Below are positions 34,536 through 44,871 of a stretch of 64,000 bases of DNA, in pieces. The stretch is taken from NCBI GenBank assembly GCA_014860225.1, contig JACZKE010000022.1, positions 1 to 64,000 on the forward strand, given 5' to 3'. A model generated the notes under the pieces. It was given only the letters and a program-made list of their open reading frames with translations. It had not been told where the DNA came from and made no database searches. Origin of the DNA: Desulfuromonadales bacterium. GTDB taxonomy: Bacteria; Desulfobacterota; Desulfuromonadia; Desulfuromonadales; BM103. The translations under genes and the position numbers were made by a program. Position 1 is the first letter of the stretch; each line of letters begins with the position of its first letter.

Positions 34536-35687
34536 TCAATCGACGCGTTTACGCAAAAACGTCGGGATATCATATTCTTCATCTTCATTGTAGGCGCCAA
34601 TACGCAAGCCGGCGCGGGGTTTGCCCTGATTCTGATTGCGAATGAAAGCCGGAATATCACGATCAATTTTGTTAGGATTCGGTATGTTCGGTCGACCCAA
34701 TGCCGCGCCAGGCCGCTGGCCGGTTTCGAAGCTGCAGCCGAAACCCGTGGCAATCGCCGTCACCTGGATTTTTTCGCCCATCTCTTCGTTGATAACCAAA
34801 CCGATGAAGATATTGGCGTCTTCGTGGACTTTATCGTGAATAATGTTGGCCACAGCCTGATAATCGTCCATGGTCATACTTGAGGACCCGGTCACGTTGA
34901 CCAGCACACCCTTGGCACCGGAGATATCGATATCTTCCAGCAGCGGGCTGCTGATTGCTTGTTGAGCGGCAGCCACGGCCCGGTTTTCACCTTCACTGAT
35001 ACCGATACCCATCATGGCCATACCGCGTTCGCTCATCGCCGCCTTGACGTCGGCGAAGTCGACATTGATCATACCGTGGGTGGTGATCAGGTCCGAGATC
35101 CCCTGTATAGCATGACGCAAGACATCGTCTGCCGGTTTAAAGGCGTCGAGGATGCCCATCTTCTTGTCGGCAAGCCCTGTGAGACGATCATTAGGAATCA
35201 GAATCAGTGAATCAACCACCTGTTTCAGCTCTTCAACGCCCTGCATTGCTTTGGCCATGCGCTGTTTACCTTCGAAAGCGAACGGCTTGGTGACGACTGC
35301 GATGGTCAGTGCACCAACCTCTCTGGCAACTTCGGCAATGATTGGAGCAGCACCGGTGCCGGTACCACCGCCGAGACCAGCGGCAATGAAGACCATATCC
35401 GCGCCCTGCAGCAGATCCTTAAGTCGAGATCGATCCTCTTCAGCCGCTTCGCGTCCGACTTCGGGGTTGGCTCCGGCGCCGAGGCCCTTGGTCAACTTGG
35501 GGCCAAGCTGAATGCGCAGCGCCGCCTGGTTAGCCCGTAGCGCCTGAGCATCGGTATTGGCCACCATGAACTCCACGCCATCAATGCGGGCGACAATCAT
35601 CGTATTAACGGCATTACTACCGCCACCACCAACACCAATGACCTTGATTTTTGCTACCTGATCAACGTTCTCGTCAAATTCAAACAT
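34536..35687 (-). CDS. ftsZ: Cell-division GTPase FtsZ
   Basis: The 383-residue tubulin homologue forms the division ring on the inner face of the membrane. Seen: GVGGGGSNAVNTM, the tubulin signature GLGGGTGTGAAP, PFAFEGKQRM, and the T7-loop region NVDFADVKAAM. A short linker leads to the conserved tail peptide DIPTFLRKRVD, which binds FtsA and other partners. It is the last gene of the dcw cluster, 87 bp after ftsA, followed by a strong terminator. Confidence 0.98.
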   Translation of the reverse strand: MFEFDENVDQVAKIKVIGVGGGGSNAVNTMIVARIDGVEFMVANTDAQALRANQAALRIQLGPKLTKGLGAGANPEVGREAAEEDRSRLKDLLQGADMVFIAAGLGGGTGTGAAPIIAEVAREVGALTIAVVTKPFAFEGKQRMAKAMQGVEELKQVVDSLILIPNDRLTGLADKKMGILDAFKPADDVLRHAIQGISDLITTHGMINVDFADVKAAMSERGMAMMGIGISEGENRAVAAAQQAISSPLLEDIDISGAKGVLVNVTGSSSMTMDDYQAVANIIHDKVHEDANIFIGLVINEEMGEKIQVTAIATGFGCSFETGQRPGAALGRPNIPNPNKIDRDIPAFIRNQNQGKPRAGLRIGAYNEDEEYDIPTFLRKRVD

Positions 35688-35774
35688 AAGACTCCCTCCA
35701 CCATTGTTGTGACCATTGCTTCTCCGTTGCGCCGGTCGGTTTAAATTACAGACCTTGTGCCTTACTTCAGCTTT

Positions 35775-37004
35775 TTAGAAAAATTCTCCGAACCATTCTT
35801 TCATGCGTCGCGCCACACGATCGAACAGATTTTCCTGGCCGATCACAAAATTGCGGGTCTGCATGTTGCGGCTGCCATATTTCACCAGACCCACACCGGT
35901 CGCATAAACAGGTGAATTAACAACATCGGTCAGACCGCCGATATCGATGGGTTTGCCACGCCGCACCGGCAGATCGAAAATCTGTTCAGCCAATTCCGGC
36001 ATCCCTGGCAGAATCGCCGAACCGCCGGTAATAACCACTCCGGATGCGATCAGGTCCTCATAACCACTCTTGACAATTTCCCGATTAACCAGGGTGAAAA
36101 TTTCCTCGACCCGTGGTTCGAGGATCTCGGCCAGCAACTGACGCGACAGGATGCGCGGTTCACGGCCACCGACAGAGGGGACTTCAATCGTTTCGTCTTT
36201 ACCGACCATCGAGGAGAGGCAGCACCCTGAGGCCTGCTTGATCTTCTCGGCCTCTGCCGTCGGTGTCCGCAAACCGACAGCAATGTCGTTGGTCAGATGG
36301 TTGCCGCCAAGCGACAGAACCGAAGTGTGTTTGATCGCCCCATCGACAAAGATGGCAATATCCGTCGTACCGCCGCCAATATCAATCAGGGCAACGCCGA
36401 GGTCTTTTTCATCGGAGGTCAGCACGGCTTCCGCCGAGGCCAATTGCTCAAGGACAATATCTCCTACATCCACACCGGCCTTGTTGCAACTTTTAATGAT
36501 GTTCTGTGCACTGGCTACTGCGCCGGTGACGATATGCACCCGGGCTTCCAGGCGGACGCCACTCATTCCCAGCGGTTCCTTTATGCCATCCTGGTCATCA
36601 ATGATGAATTCCTGGGGCAGGATGTGTATCACTTCCCGGTCCATCGGAATCGCCAGGGCCTTGGCGGCGTCAATCACGCGACGCACATCTTCGTTGGTAA
36701 CTTCACGATTCTTGATGGCTATCACACCCTGGGAATTGATCCCCTTGATATGCCCTCCGGCAATTCCGGCAAAGACCGACTTGATTTCACAACCAGCCAT
36801 CAACTCAGCTTCCTGGAGTGCCTTGCGAATCGCATTGACAGTGCTCTCGATGTTGATGACCACTCCCTTGCGCAGGCCGCGCGAGGCACTCGTACCGATG
36901 CCCACGATATCGAGGCCCTCATCGGTTATCGCCCCGACAATCGCACAGATCTTGGTTGTGCCGATGTCGAGTCCGACCACCAGATTTTCCCGTTTATTGC
37001 TCAT
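35775..37004 (-). CDS. ftsA: Cell-division protein FtsA
   Basis: The 409-residue actin-like ATPase tethers FtsZ to the membrane. Motifs: VVGLDIGTTKICAIVGAI (phosphate 1), LGVALIDIGGGTTDIAIF (phosphate 2) and GVVITGGSAILPGMPEL (adenosine). It ends in an amphipathic helix (VARRMKEWFGEFF) for membrane binding. The start MSNKREN follows AGGGGAGAG; an upstream Met at 37028 overlaps ftsQ and is unlikely. Confidence 0.97.
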   Translation of the reverse strand: MSNKRENLVVGLDIGTTKICAIVGAITDEGLDIVGIGTSASRGLRKGVVINIESTVNAIRKALQEAELMAGCEIKSVFAGIAGGHIKGINSQGVIAIKNREVTNEDVRRVIDAAKALAIPMDREVIHILPQEFIIDDQDGIKEPLGMSGVRLEARVHIVTGAVASAQNIIKSCNKAGVDVGDIVLEQLASAEAVLTSDEKDLGVALIDIGGGTTDIAIFVDGAIKHTSVLSLGGNHLTNDIAVGLRTPTAEAEKIKQASGCCLSSMVGKDETIEVPSVGGREPRILSRQLLAEILEPRVEEIFTLVNREIVKSGYEDLIASGVVITGGSAILPGMPELAEQIFDLPVRRGKPIDIGGLTDVVNSPVYATGVGLVKYGSRNMQTRNFVIGQENLFDRVARRMKEWFGEFF

Positions 37005-37030
37005 GTCTCTCCCCTTCCCCTTCTTCAAAG

Positions 37031-37873
37031 CTAACCTCTGCCAACCGTACGTTTCGCATCCACCATCACGATAACGCGATCGGTCACGTTTAAGTCAATA
37101 TACCTGAGCGCCATTAAGCGCGGTTCCAGATCAATGTAAATCTTCTCCAGGCGGTCGAGCTTGGCATCAAAATCCAGCTTGCCCATATGTACGGGGACTC
37201 CGCCAATGCGGGTATGCAGAATCAGCCCCTCCTGCTGGTCGTAATGGATTTCTGAAATGTCATCAAGGTTAAAGAGCGTTCGGTTGCTCAGCTCATCCAT
37301 AAGCAGCAGAGCCAGGTTCAAGCAACCCTGGGTCTGGGCCGGGTTATCGAGTAAATACTGACGATCAATTCCGGTAATCACCGGATAATCGAGCTGGTCG
37401 CCCGCGTCAAGCATCTTGAAAACCTCTCCTGCTTTATCAACATAATAGAGAAAACCCAGATCAATGATGGCCCTGGCCTCCCGTTCCACAACCCGTATCA
37501 CCACCTGATTCGGGAAGGATCGTTCCACATCAGCTCTGGCAATCCATGGATGCTCTTCAATTTTACGACCGATCATATACAGTTCGAGATCAAACAGGCT
37601 GTCACCTGTCCTGATATCTGAAGCATCGAGGATGTCGCCTTCACTGACTCTCACCTGATTTTCCACGCGGATCTGCTGCACTCCAAAATAACCTGATTCG
37701 AGCAGCATCTGGGCTGTCAACAGAGCACCACTGACAAGCAGAAAACCACTGCCGGACGCAATGCTGATGCGCAGCACACGATTGAAGAGCTTTTTCCAAT
37801 CGTACGGCTGCTTTTTCTGCTTACGCCGATTGGTCTTAATCTTCTTCTGATTATTGGACTTCAGGTCATGCAT
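37031..37873 (-). CDS. ftsQ: Cell-division protein FtsQ/DivIB
   Basis: The 280-residue bitopic protein has a basic cytoplasmic N-terminus (KTNRRKQKKQPYDWKKL) and one membrane segment (SIASGSGFLLVSGALLTAQM). A POTRA domain follows (GVQQIRVENQVRVSEGDILD) with the beta domain LFDLELYMIGRKIEEHPWIA. It scaffolds FtsL/FtsB in the divisome. It lies 20 bp after ddl and 26 bp before ftsA. Confidence 0.93.
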   Translation of the reverse strand: MHDLKSNNQKKIKTNRRKQKKQPYDWKKLFNRVLRISIASGSGFLLVSGALLTAQMLLESGYFGVQQIRVENQVRVSEGDILDASDIRTGDSLFDLELYMIGRKIEEHPWIARADVERSFPNQVVIRVVEREARAIIDLGFLYYVDKAGEVFKMLDAGDQLDYPVITGIDRQYLLDNPAQTQGCLNLALLLMDELSNRTLFNLDDISEIHYDQQEGLILHTRIGGVPVHMGKLDFDAKLDRLEKIYIDLEPRLMALRYIDLNVTDRVIVMVDAKRTVGRG

Positions 37874-37893
37874 CGTTTCATCCGCTTGCTTGA

Positions 37894-38823
37894 CTATTTG
37901 TTCAATCCCGCATCTTCAAGGATTTGCATCACCAGCTCGTTAAAGGGAATACCAGCCTCAGCAGCAGCCTTGGGCAGCAGGCTGGTTTCTGTCATGCCCG
38001 GAATGGTGTTGATTTCAAGGCAGAAGAACTCTCGTTCCCTCACCATAAAGTCGACCCTGGCAGCTCCCCGGCAGGAGAGCGCCCGGCAGGCGGCCACGGA
38101 GACTTCCTGCAGACGGTTGTAAAGAACCAGTTCTAAAGGTGCCGGCAGCAAATATTCGGTTTGTCCCGGCGTGTATTTTGATGCGTAATCGTAAAAACCA
38201 CTTTTCGGTACAATCTTTATAATGGGCAATGGCTCACCATTCAGGACACTGACAGTCACTTCGTCGCCTTGAATAAAATCTTCGATCAGGATCAGGTCAT
38301 CGTGCTTCATCGCATCGGTAAGGCCAGCTTCGAGCTGAGACCTGTCATGCACTATACTGATGCCAATCGTTGAACCTTCACGAGCCGGCTTGACGACCAG
38401 AGGAAAATGCCTGCAGCGTTTCAACAATGCGGACAGGTCATCCCCGACACGGTAGGCCATGAATCCGGGAGTTGATATTTCGTGATAGAGCAGGATCTGC
38501 TTGGTAACCACCTTGTCCATGGCCACACTGGATGACATCACACCACTGCCGGTATAAGGGATTTGCATCATTTCAAGCAGCCCCTGGACCGTGCCGTCTT
38601 CACCGTAGCGGCCATGCAGGCAGATAAAGGCCAGATCGGCTTCAGCTGTTCGCAATTGCTCCGGCAGATCACGACCGACATCTATCGGAATCGCGTTGCA
38701 GCCATTTTCAAGCAATGCGCTCAAAACAGCCCGGCCGGTTTTCAGAGAAATCTCCCGTTCGGCAGAGAGGCCTCCCATCAGTACGGCAATCCTGTTGTTT
38801 TTCAGTTCATTACGATTCGCCAT
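37894..38823 (-). CDS. ddl: D-alanine--D-alanine ligase
   Basis: The 309-residue ATP-grasp enzyme makes the D-Ala-D-Ala end of the peptidoglycan precursor. Visible: IAVLMGGLSAEREISLKTGR, LHGRYGEDGTVQGLLEMMQI, VVKPAREGSTIGISIV and CLEINTIPGMTETSLLPKAA. The start MANRNELK follows a weak GAGAG; three more Met/TTG starts lie within 30 bp. It follows murC directly, where most relatives carry murB between them. Confidence 0.96.
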   Translation of the reverse strand: MANRNELKNNRIAVLMGGLSAEREISLKTGRAVLSALLENGCNAIPIDVGRDLPEQLRTAEADLAFICLHGRYGEDGTVQGLLEMMQIPYTGSGVMSSSVAMDKVVTKQILLYHEISTPGFMAYRVGDDLSALLKRCRHFPLVVKPAREGSTIGISIVHDRSQLEAGLTDAMKHDDLILIEDFIQGDEVTVSVLNGEPLPIIKIVPKSGFYDYASKYTPGQTEYLLPAPLELVLYNRLQEVSVAACRALSCRGAARVDFMVREREFFCLEINTIPGMTETSLLPKAAAEAGIPFNELVMQILEDAGLNK

Positions 38824-38853
38824 AGCTCTCATCTCAAGCTTGTAATCTTTCAA

Positions 38854-40230
38854 TCAAGCCTTATCTCTCAGGAGTTGCAACAGTTCCTGGCCTACCTGCC
38901 AGACATTTCCGGCGCCGAGCGTGATGACAATATCACCCGCCTGCAATATGGCCAGCAGATGCTCTACCGTCGCTTCGGCATCACCGGTGTAGCAACATGA
39001 TTTGTGGCCATGACCGCTGAGGCCATCTGCAAGCTTTTCCGCTGAGACTTCAGGCCTCGGCTCTTCGCCAGCGGCGTACACATCCATCATGGCAACATGG
39101 TCGGCCTGGTAAAAAGCTTTGGTAAAATCATCAAAGAGAGCCTCGGTCCGACTGTACCTGTGAGGCTGAAAAACCGCAATCACCCTTCGGTTCCAACCAG
39201 AACGGGCCGCAGCCAGAGTCGCCTTGATTTCAACCGGATGATGGCCGTAATCATCGACCACCATGATCCCCTGAGCTTCACCTCTGATCTGAAAACGCCG
39301 CTGCACGCCTCCGAAATCCTGAAAGCCCTCTGCAATCGAGGCAAACGGCATATCAAGCTCCATGCCGACAGCAACAGCAGCCAATGCGTTCAGGACATTG
39401 TGTCGCCCCGGCATTTGGATATTCAGCCGACCGAGGGCTTCGCCGCGAAAATGCACAAGAAAATTGGTGCGATCGGCATCATGCTGGATGTCAGAAGCCT
39501 GGAAGTCGGCCTGACTGGTCAGACCATAGGTGATCAGGCGCTTCTTGACTTCGGGAATCATCCCCTGCAGGTTCTCATCATCCAGGCAGAGGACAACCAG
39601 CCCGTAGAAAGGAACCTTGTTAATGAAGTCGACAAAGGTCGATCGGATTTCATCCAGTCCGCTATAGTAATCGAGGTGGTCCTCATCTACGTTGGTCACC
39701 ACAGCAATGGTCGGCGACAGCTTAAGGAACGACCCATCGGATTCATCGGCTTCGGCTACCAGGAATTTACCCTGTCCCAATTTGGCGTTGGAACCGATCG
39801 AGTCAAGCCGGCCGCCAATGACGACTGTCGGATCAATGCCACCATGGGAAAGCACGGTCGCCACCATGCTGGTGGTGGTGGTCTTGCCGTGGGTTCCGGC
39901 AATGGCGATGCCATGCTTCATACGCATCAATTCGGCCAGCATCTCAGCGCGGGGGATGACCGGGATCTTGCGTCGATGGGCTTCCAGGACTTCAGGATTA
40001 TTCTGATTGACTGCCGTAGAAGTCACGACGACATCCACTTCAGCAAGATTCTCGGTTCGATGACCATAAGCAATCGTGCCGCCCAGACTAACCAGCCTCC
40101 GGGTGATATCACTCTCCTTGAGGTCCGACCCGGACACCTGGTAGCCAAGGTTAATAAGCACTTCAGCAATCCCGCTCATGCCGATGCCGCCGATGCCGAC
40201 GAAATGTATTTTTTGAATCTTGCCGTACAT
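38854..40230 (-). CDS. murC: UDP-N-acetylmuramate--L-alanine ligase
   Basis: The 458-residue ligase adds the first amino acid to UDP-MurNAc in the cytoplasm. Seen: [17 protein letters not shown] (nucleotide-sugar site), [17 protein letters not shown] (P loop), [23 protein letters not shown] and [33 protein letters not shown] lies upstream. It lies 9 bp after murG. The long antisense frame over it is a shadow. Confidence 0.97.
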   Translation of the reverse strand: MYGKIQKIHFVGIGGIGMSGIAEVLINLGYQVSGSDLKESDITRRLVSLGGTIAYGHRTENLAEVDVVVTSTAVNQNNPEVLEAHRRKIPVIPRAEMLAELMRMKHGIAIAGTHGKTTTTSMVATVLSHGGIDPTVVIGGRLDSIGSNAKLGQGKFLVAEADESDGSFLKLSPTIAVVTNVDEDHLDYYSGLDEIRSTFVDFINKVPFYGLVVLCLDDENLQGMIPEVKKRLITYGLTSQADFQASDIQHDADRTNFLVHFRGEALGRLNIQMPGRHNVLNALAAVAVGMELDMPFASIAEGFQDFGGVQRRFQIRGEAQGIMVVDDYGHHPVEIKATLAAARSGWNRRVIAVFQPHRYSRTEALFDDFTKAFYQADHVAMMDVYAAGEEPRPEVSAEKLADGLSGHGHKSCCYTGDAEATVEHLLAILQAGDIVITLGAGNVWQVGQELLQLLRDKA

Positions 40231-40239
40231 AATTTCTCT

Positions 40240-41319
40240 TTACCTCACTTCCAGAAGTACGGTTCGGCATTCCTGCAGCAACCGTGCAGCAGATCCGCGG
40301 CGCGCTAATCTTTTTGCCGCAGCAGATATCGACAGGAGACTGGTTCGATCATGGAGCAAACCGTTGAGCAGCTTGCCCAGTCGCTCTGGTGTCAGGTCGG
40401 CCTCCTCCATCATCAGGGCGGCTCCCTTGGCAGCCATGGCCTGGGCATTAATTGACTGATGTCCGGCAGCTGCGTATTTATATGGCACAAGAACAGCCGG
40501 ACGGCCACAGGCAGTCAACTCGGCAAGGGTCGTTGCCCCGGCTCGGCACAAGACCAGGGTCGCCTTTGCATAGGCCTGCGCCATATCTTTAATGAATGGC
40601 TGAACGTCAACATTCGGCCAACCATTTTCCTGGTAAGCACGCACGATTTCCTCATAATCCGATTGCCCCGACTGGTGGACGATTTCCAGTTTCTCTCGCC
40701 AATCATCCAGATACGGCAAGGCAGCGACCACCGCGCGGTTTATTGCCCGCGCTCCCTGACTGCCGCCGAACACCAGCAGGCAGACTTTGTCTTCGGGAAG
40801 ATTCGGGCAATTTTCCATTGCCGCACGGACCGGATTGCCGGTCAATATTGTGGCGCTTTGATAAAAAGCCCGGTCAGCCTCACCAAAGGACAGGCAGACT
40901 CTTTTTGCCCAACGACCGAGCAGACGGTTGGCAAGACCCGGCCAGGCATTCTGCTCATGGATCAGGTACGGAATGCCCAATGTTTTAGCTGCCAACAGAA
41001 CGGGAACCGATGCATAACCACCGACGCCAACCACAACATCCGGGTCAAATTTCCGCAGGATCGCTCTGGACTGTCCAAATCCCCTTATCAGTTTACCGAG
41101 AACTTTAAGGCGGGCAAAGACACCAAGTCCGGCCCAACCGCTCATTTCGATCGTCTTTAAAGACCAGCCGAGCTCCGGCAACATTCGGGCTTCCAGCCCC
41201 CTTTCGGTGCCCACAAAGAGAATTTCACTCTGAGGATCCTCATGTTTGAGTTGTTCAGCCAGCGCAATTGCCGGGAAAAGATGTCCGCCGGTTCCACCAC
41301 CGGCCAGCAGCAACCTCAT
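40240..41319 (-). CDS. murG: Lipid II synthase MurG
   Basis: The 359-residue peripheral-membrane glycosyltransferase adds GlcNAc to lipid I. Marks: LLAGGGTGGHLFPAIALAEQ, GVGGYASVPVLLAAKTLGIP, HEQNAWPGLANRLL, LVFGGSQGARAINRAV and CRAGATTLAELTACGRPAVL. It starts in an ATGA overlap with ftsW, so translation is coupled. Confidence 0.97.
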   Translation of the reverse strand: MRLLLAGGGTGGHLFPAIALAEQLKHEDPQSEILFVGTERGLEARMLPELGWSLKTIEMSGWAGLGVFARLKVLGKLIRGFGQSRAILRKFDPDVVVGVGGYASVPVLLAAKTLGIPYLIHEQNAWPGLANRLLGRWAKRVCLSFGEADRAFYQSATILTGNPVRAAMENCPNLPEDKVCLLVFGGSQGARAINRAVVAALPYLDDWREKLEIVHQSGQSDYEEIVRAYQENGWPNVDVQPFIKDMAQAYAKATLVLCRAGATTLAELTACGRPAVLVPYKYAAAGHQSINAQAMAAKGAALMMEEADLTPERLGKLLNGLLHDRTSLLSISAAAKRLARRGSAARLLQECRTVLLEVR

Positions 41320-42422
41320 CGCAACTCTCCCGGTAGTTGACGTGATACGTTCAAAAGAATGCCGACAGCTGCCAGGGTTGTCACCAGGCTCGTCCCCCCG
41401 TAGGAAATTAACGGCAACGCCATCCCTTTGGTGGGAACCATCCCCATGACCACAGCCATATTGACAAAGGCCTCCATACCTACCAGCAGGGTAATACCGA
41501 AAGCCAGGAAGCAGGCGAATTCGTTCGGTGCGTTGAGCGCCGTGCGGAAACCGCGCAGTACCAGCAGCATGAACATCGCGGCGATGACGATCACGCCGAT
41601 GAAACCGAGTTCTTCACCGATCACGGAAAAGATAAAATCAGTGTGCGCCTCGGGCAAGAAGAAGAGTTTCTGTTTGCTCTCACCAAGACCTTGGCCAAAC
41701 GCACCGCCCGAGCCGAAGGCAATCCAGCTCTGAATAATCTGGAAACCAGTGTTACTCGGGTCTTCCCATGGGTTAAGAAACGCCAGAATTCGCCGGCGGC
41801 GGTAATCGACATTCATGACCATGAAGTAAAGAAATGGCAGGGCGACTAAACCGATACTGGCCAGGTAGCTCAAACGGGTTCCTGCAACCAGCAGCATGGC
41901 AATCGTCACGACGCCGAGAGTCAGGGCACTGCCAAGATCCGGCTGTGCCAGCAACAGCACGAGCAGCACAGTAAGGATCAGCATGTATGGCAGAAAACCG
42001 AGACGGAAGCTCTTCACTTTCTCCTGTTTACGGGCCAGAGAATGTGCCAGGAAGAGCACCAGGCCGATTTTAACAAATTCCGCCGGCTGGAATGTAATCC
42101 CGGCAATTTTGATCCAGCGGGCTGCGCCGCCAACCTTTTTACCGATGCCGGGGATCAGAACCGCTATCAACAGCAGGGCACACACTGCCAATATCGGCCA
42201 TGCTGCCTTGCGCAGGATTTCAAGATTAACCCGCATCAACAGCGCCATGACACCGAAGCCAAGCAGGGCATATACGCCCTGACGCTTGAGAAAATACAGG
42301 CTGTCGCCGTAATCCCGCACCGCCATGATCGATGACGATGAAAAAACCATAACCACACCGAGACAGGTCAAGCAGACCGTCAGAAGCAGCATGGAACGAT
42401 CAGTCCCTTGTCTAACTTCCAT
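41316..42422 (-). CDS. ftsW: SEDS-family glycosyltransferase FtsW
   Basis: The 368-residue protein has about ten membrane segments and polymerises lipid II with FtsI at the septum. Family marks: VFSSSSIMAVRDYGDSLYFLKRQ at the first segment, ITFQPAEFVKIGLVLFLAHS, LLLAQPDLGSALTLGVV (catalytic Asp region) and KGMALPLISYGGTSLVTTLA near the C-terminus. Its start overlaps the end of murD by 11 bp. Confidence 0.95.
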   Translation of the reverse strand: MEVRQGTDRSMLLLTVCLTCLGVVMVFSSSSIMAVRDYGDSLYFLKRQGVYALLGFGVMALLMRVNLEILRKAAWPILAVCALLLIAVLIPGIGKKVGGAARWIKIAGITFQPAEFVKIGLVLFLAHSLARKQEKVKSFRLGFLPYMLILTVLLVLLLAQPDLGSALTLGVVTIAMLLVAGTRLSYLASIGLVALPFLYFMVMNVDYRRRRILAFLNPWEDPSNTGFQIIQSWIAFGSGGAFGQGLGESKQKLFFLPEAHTDFIFSVIGEELGFIGVIVIAAMFMLLVLRGFRTALNAPNEFACFLAFGITLLVGMEAFVNMAVVMGMVPTKGMALPLISYGGTSLVTTLAAVGILLNVSRQLPGELR

Positions 42423-43782
42423 TTCGGCACCCCCGATGCGGACTCAGCGCGCGAAACTCTTTAGCAAAATCCTGCCCGCGCTCTTCGAAGTTCTTGTACA
42501 TATCGTAGCTGGAACACCCTGGTGAAAGCAGCACCGTCCCCCCGGGACTGCTCAAGCGGGCAGCAAGTTTGACGGCTTCTTGCATATCAGCAGCCCTGTA
42601 GATTTCAGTAAGGCCTTTAAAGACATTCTCCATGCGCCCTGCTGCGGCACCGATCAGTATCAGACTGGCAACCTTGGCGCGAATTGGCTCAATTAGAGCC
42701 GAGAGATCACCCTGCTTATCCTTGCCACCGGCAATCAGGATCACCGGCTTTGCCAACCCATCCAGGCTTTTCACCACGCTGCCGATATTGGTGCCTTTGG
42801 AATCGTTGTACCAGCAGGAACCATGCAGCTCGCCGAGGAACTCCATTCGGTGCGGCAGACCGGCAAAACTTTTGGCAGCCATCCAGGCAACCTCGGCAGG
42901 GCACCCTTCCAACAGCAGTGGAATCATGGCAGCCATAACATTTTCCTGGTTATGCCGACCTCGGAGCTGAAGTTCATCAACCGGAAAGAGAATTTCTTGC
43001 CCCTGCCAACGCCAGATGATCTTGCCATCGATCAGGCTCATGCCGTTTTCCAGTAAGGACTGGCCACTGAAACAGATCCTGCTTGCCCGGGTTGCCCCTG
43101 CCGCCTGCATGGCCAGCGCATCATCATGGTTCAGAATCGCCACGTCGCCGTCTTGCAGGTTCTCGAAAATGCGCGCTTTGGCTGCAATGTAGCTGGCCAT
43201 ATCCGGATACCGATCGAGGTGATCTTCAGATATATTGAGCAACATGGCATAGCGAGGCCGAAAAGCTTCTATCGTTTCCAGCTGGAACGACGATAATTCG
43301 ACAACCTGCCAGCTATAATCATTGTCAACGGCGTCAATCAGCGGTGTGCCGAGATTACCACCGACGAAAACCTTCTTTCCCCAGCCTTTCAGCATCTCGC
43401 CGACCAGGGTAGTTACCGTTGATTTGCCATTGGTTCCCGTAATGGCAATCATGGTTCCGTCCAACTCACGCCAGGCGACCTCGACTTCACCGAGCACCGG
43501 AACTCCGTGCTCGCGACAGGCATGCAATACCGGGATATCAAGTGGCACCCCGGGGCTGACCACAATCAGGTCCGCCGCTGTAAAGAGTGCCGGCGTGTGG
43601 CCGCCGATATCCAACTCAACGCCAGTTTTTTTCAATTCATCGAGATTAGCGAGAAGAGCCGCGGAACGATGGTCGGACAAGATGACCCGTGCATCCCTGG
43701 ATTTAAAAAAGCGCGCCAGGCTGCAACCGGTAGAACCGGCGCCCATAACAACGATCTTCTTGTCTCGATAATTTTGTTTCAT
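42412..43782 (-). CDS. murD: UDP-N-acetylmuramoyl-alanine--D-glutamate ligase
   Basis: The 456-residue ligase adds D-Glu. Seen: VVMGAGSTGCSLARFFKSRD, ITGTNGKSTVTTLVGEML (P loop), LLNISEDHLDRYPDM, GLPHRMEFLGELHGSCWYND, and SKGTNIGSVVKSL. It starts one base after the mraY stop codon and overlaps ftsW at its end. Confidence 0.97.
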   Translation of the reverse strand: MKQNYRDKKIVVMGAGSTGCSLARFFKSRDARVILSDHRSAALLANLDELKKTGVELDIGGHTPALFTAADLIVVSPGVPLDIPVLHACREHGVPVLGEVEVAWRELDGTMIAITGTNGKSTVTTLVGEMLKGWGKKVFVGGNLGTPLIDAVDNDYSWQVVELSSFQLETIEAFRPRYAMLLNISEDHLDRYPDMASYIAAKARIFENLQDGDVAILNHDDALAMQAAGATRASRICFSGQSLLENGMSLIDGKIIWRWQGQEILFPVDELQLRGRHNQENVMAAMIPLLLEGCPAEVAWMAAKSFAGLPHRMEFLGELHGSCWYNDSKGTNIGSVVKSLDGLAKPVILIAGGKDKQGDLSALIEPIRAKVASLILIGAAAGRMENVFKGLTEIYRAADMQEAVKLAARLSSPGGTVLLSPGCSSYDMYKNFEERGQDFAKEFRALSPHRGCRNGS

Positions 43783-44859
43783 TTATCGCAGCTTCAAGGT
43801 TGAGAGGCCGATCAGGGCCAGAATAATGCTGATAATCCAGAACCGCACAATTATTTTCGGTTCCGCCCAGCCTTTCAATTCAAAATGATGATGGATTGGA
43901 GCCATGCGGAAGATCCGTTTACCGTAGAGGCGGAATGAGGTTACCTGTACGATCACTGAAAGTGCTTCCATAACGAAAATTCCACCGACGATCACCAGTA
44001 CGATCTCCTGCTTGGTAATCACGGCGATCGTGCCGATAGCCCCACCGAGTGACAGGCTGCCGACATCACCCATAAAAACCTGGGCCGGATAAGTATTAAA
44101 CCAGAGGAAACCGAGCCCGGCGCCGATCATGGAACCGCACAGGATTGAAAGCTCGCCCGCCCCTTTCACATTATTTATCTGCAGATAGCTCGACAGCGTT
44201 GCATGTCCGGCCACGTATGCGAAAATCAGGTAAGCGCCAGCTGCAATGATCACCGGACCAATCGCCAGACCATCAAGACCGTCAGTAAGATTAACAGCAT
44301 TACTCGCACCGATAATCACCAGCATTGCGAATGGCACATAGAACCAGCCAAGATCCGGATTAGCACCTTTTAAAAAAGGGAATGCCAGGGTTGACTGGAA
44401 TCCAGGATAAACCATAAGTATCATGCCGACACCGAACGCAATCAGCATCTGCCAGAACATTTTTTTGCGCGGCGACAGGCCATCGCTGTTCTTCTTGCGA
44501 ATTTTCAGCAGGTCATCGACAAAGCCAATGACACCGTAACCGACGGTGACCAAAAGGACCAACCAGACGTACATATTGGTCAGATCGGCCCAGAGCAGTG
44601 TCGGCAGCACGATGGCAAGAAGAATCAGGGCACCCCCCATGGTCGGTGTACCCTCCTTCTTGAAATGTGACTCAGGCCCCAACCGCCTGATAGTTTGCCC
44701 CAGCTGCAGCGCAGAAAGCTTTTCGATCAGCCACGGCCCCAATAGAAAGCTGATAACAAGAGCGGTAATTGCCGCATAAATCGTCCGGAACGTAATAAAC
44801 CGGAAGACATAAAAGATCGTGAACTCCGTATGAAGCGGATAGAGCAGGTGATAAAGCAC
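43783..44859 (-). CDS. mraY: Phospho-MurNAc-pentapeptide transferase MraY
   Basis: The 358-residue, ten-segment membrane enzyme forms lipid I on undecaprenyl phosphate. Motifs: [38 protein letters not shown] (Asp pair), [32 protein letters not shown] and [13 protein letters not shown]. It lies between murF and murD with 12-bp and 0-bp gaps. Confidence 0.97.
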   Translation of the reverse strand: MLYHLLYPLHTEFTIFYVFRFITFRTIYAAITALVISFLLGPWLIEKLSALQLGQTIRRLGPESHFKKEGTPTMGGALILLAIVLPTLLWADLTNMYVWLVLLVTVGYGVIGFVDDLLKIRKKNSDGLSPRKKMFWQMLIAFGVGMILMVYPGFQSTLAFPFLKGANPDLGWFYVPFAMLVIIGASNAVNLTDGLDGLAIGPVIIAAGAYLIFAYVAGHATLSSYLQINNVKGAGELSILCGSMIGAGLGFLWFNTYPAQVFMGDVGSLSLGGAIGTIAVITKQEIVLVIVGGIFVMEALSVIVQVTSFRLYGKRIFRMAPIHHHFELKGWAEPKIIVRFWIISIILALIGLSTLKLR

Positions 44860-44871
44860 GTTTAATCCCCG

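Noticed and set aside
36151-37074. 307-codon plus-strand reading frame antisense to ftsA
   Set aside because: It is a low-complexity Ser/Thr/Pro-rich frame without a ribosome site and is fully explained as a shadow of ftsA.
39097-40308. 403-codon plus-strand reading frame antisense to murC
   Set aside because: The protein has no family-like features and mirrors the codon pattern of murC, whose motifs are intact on the other strand.
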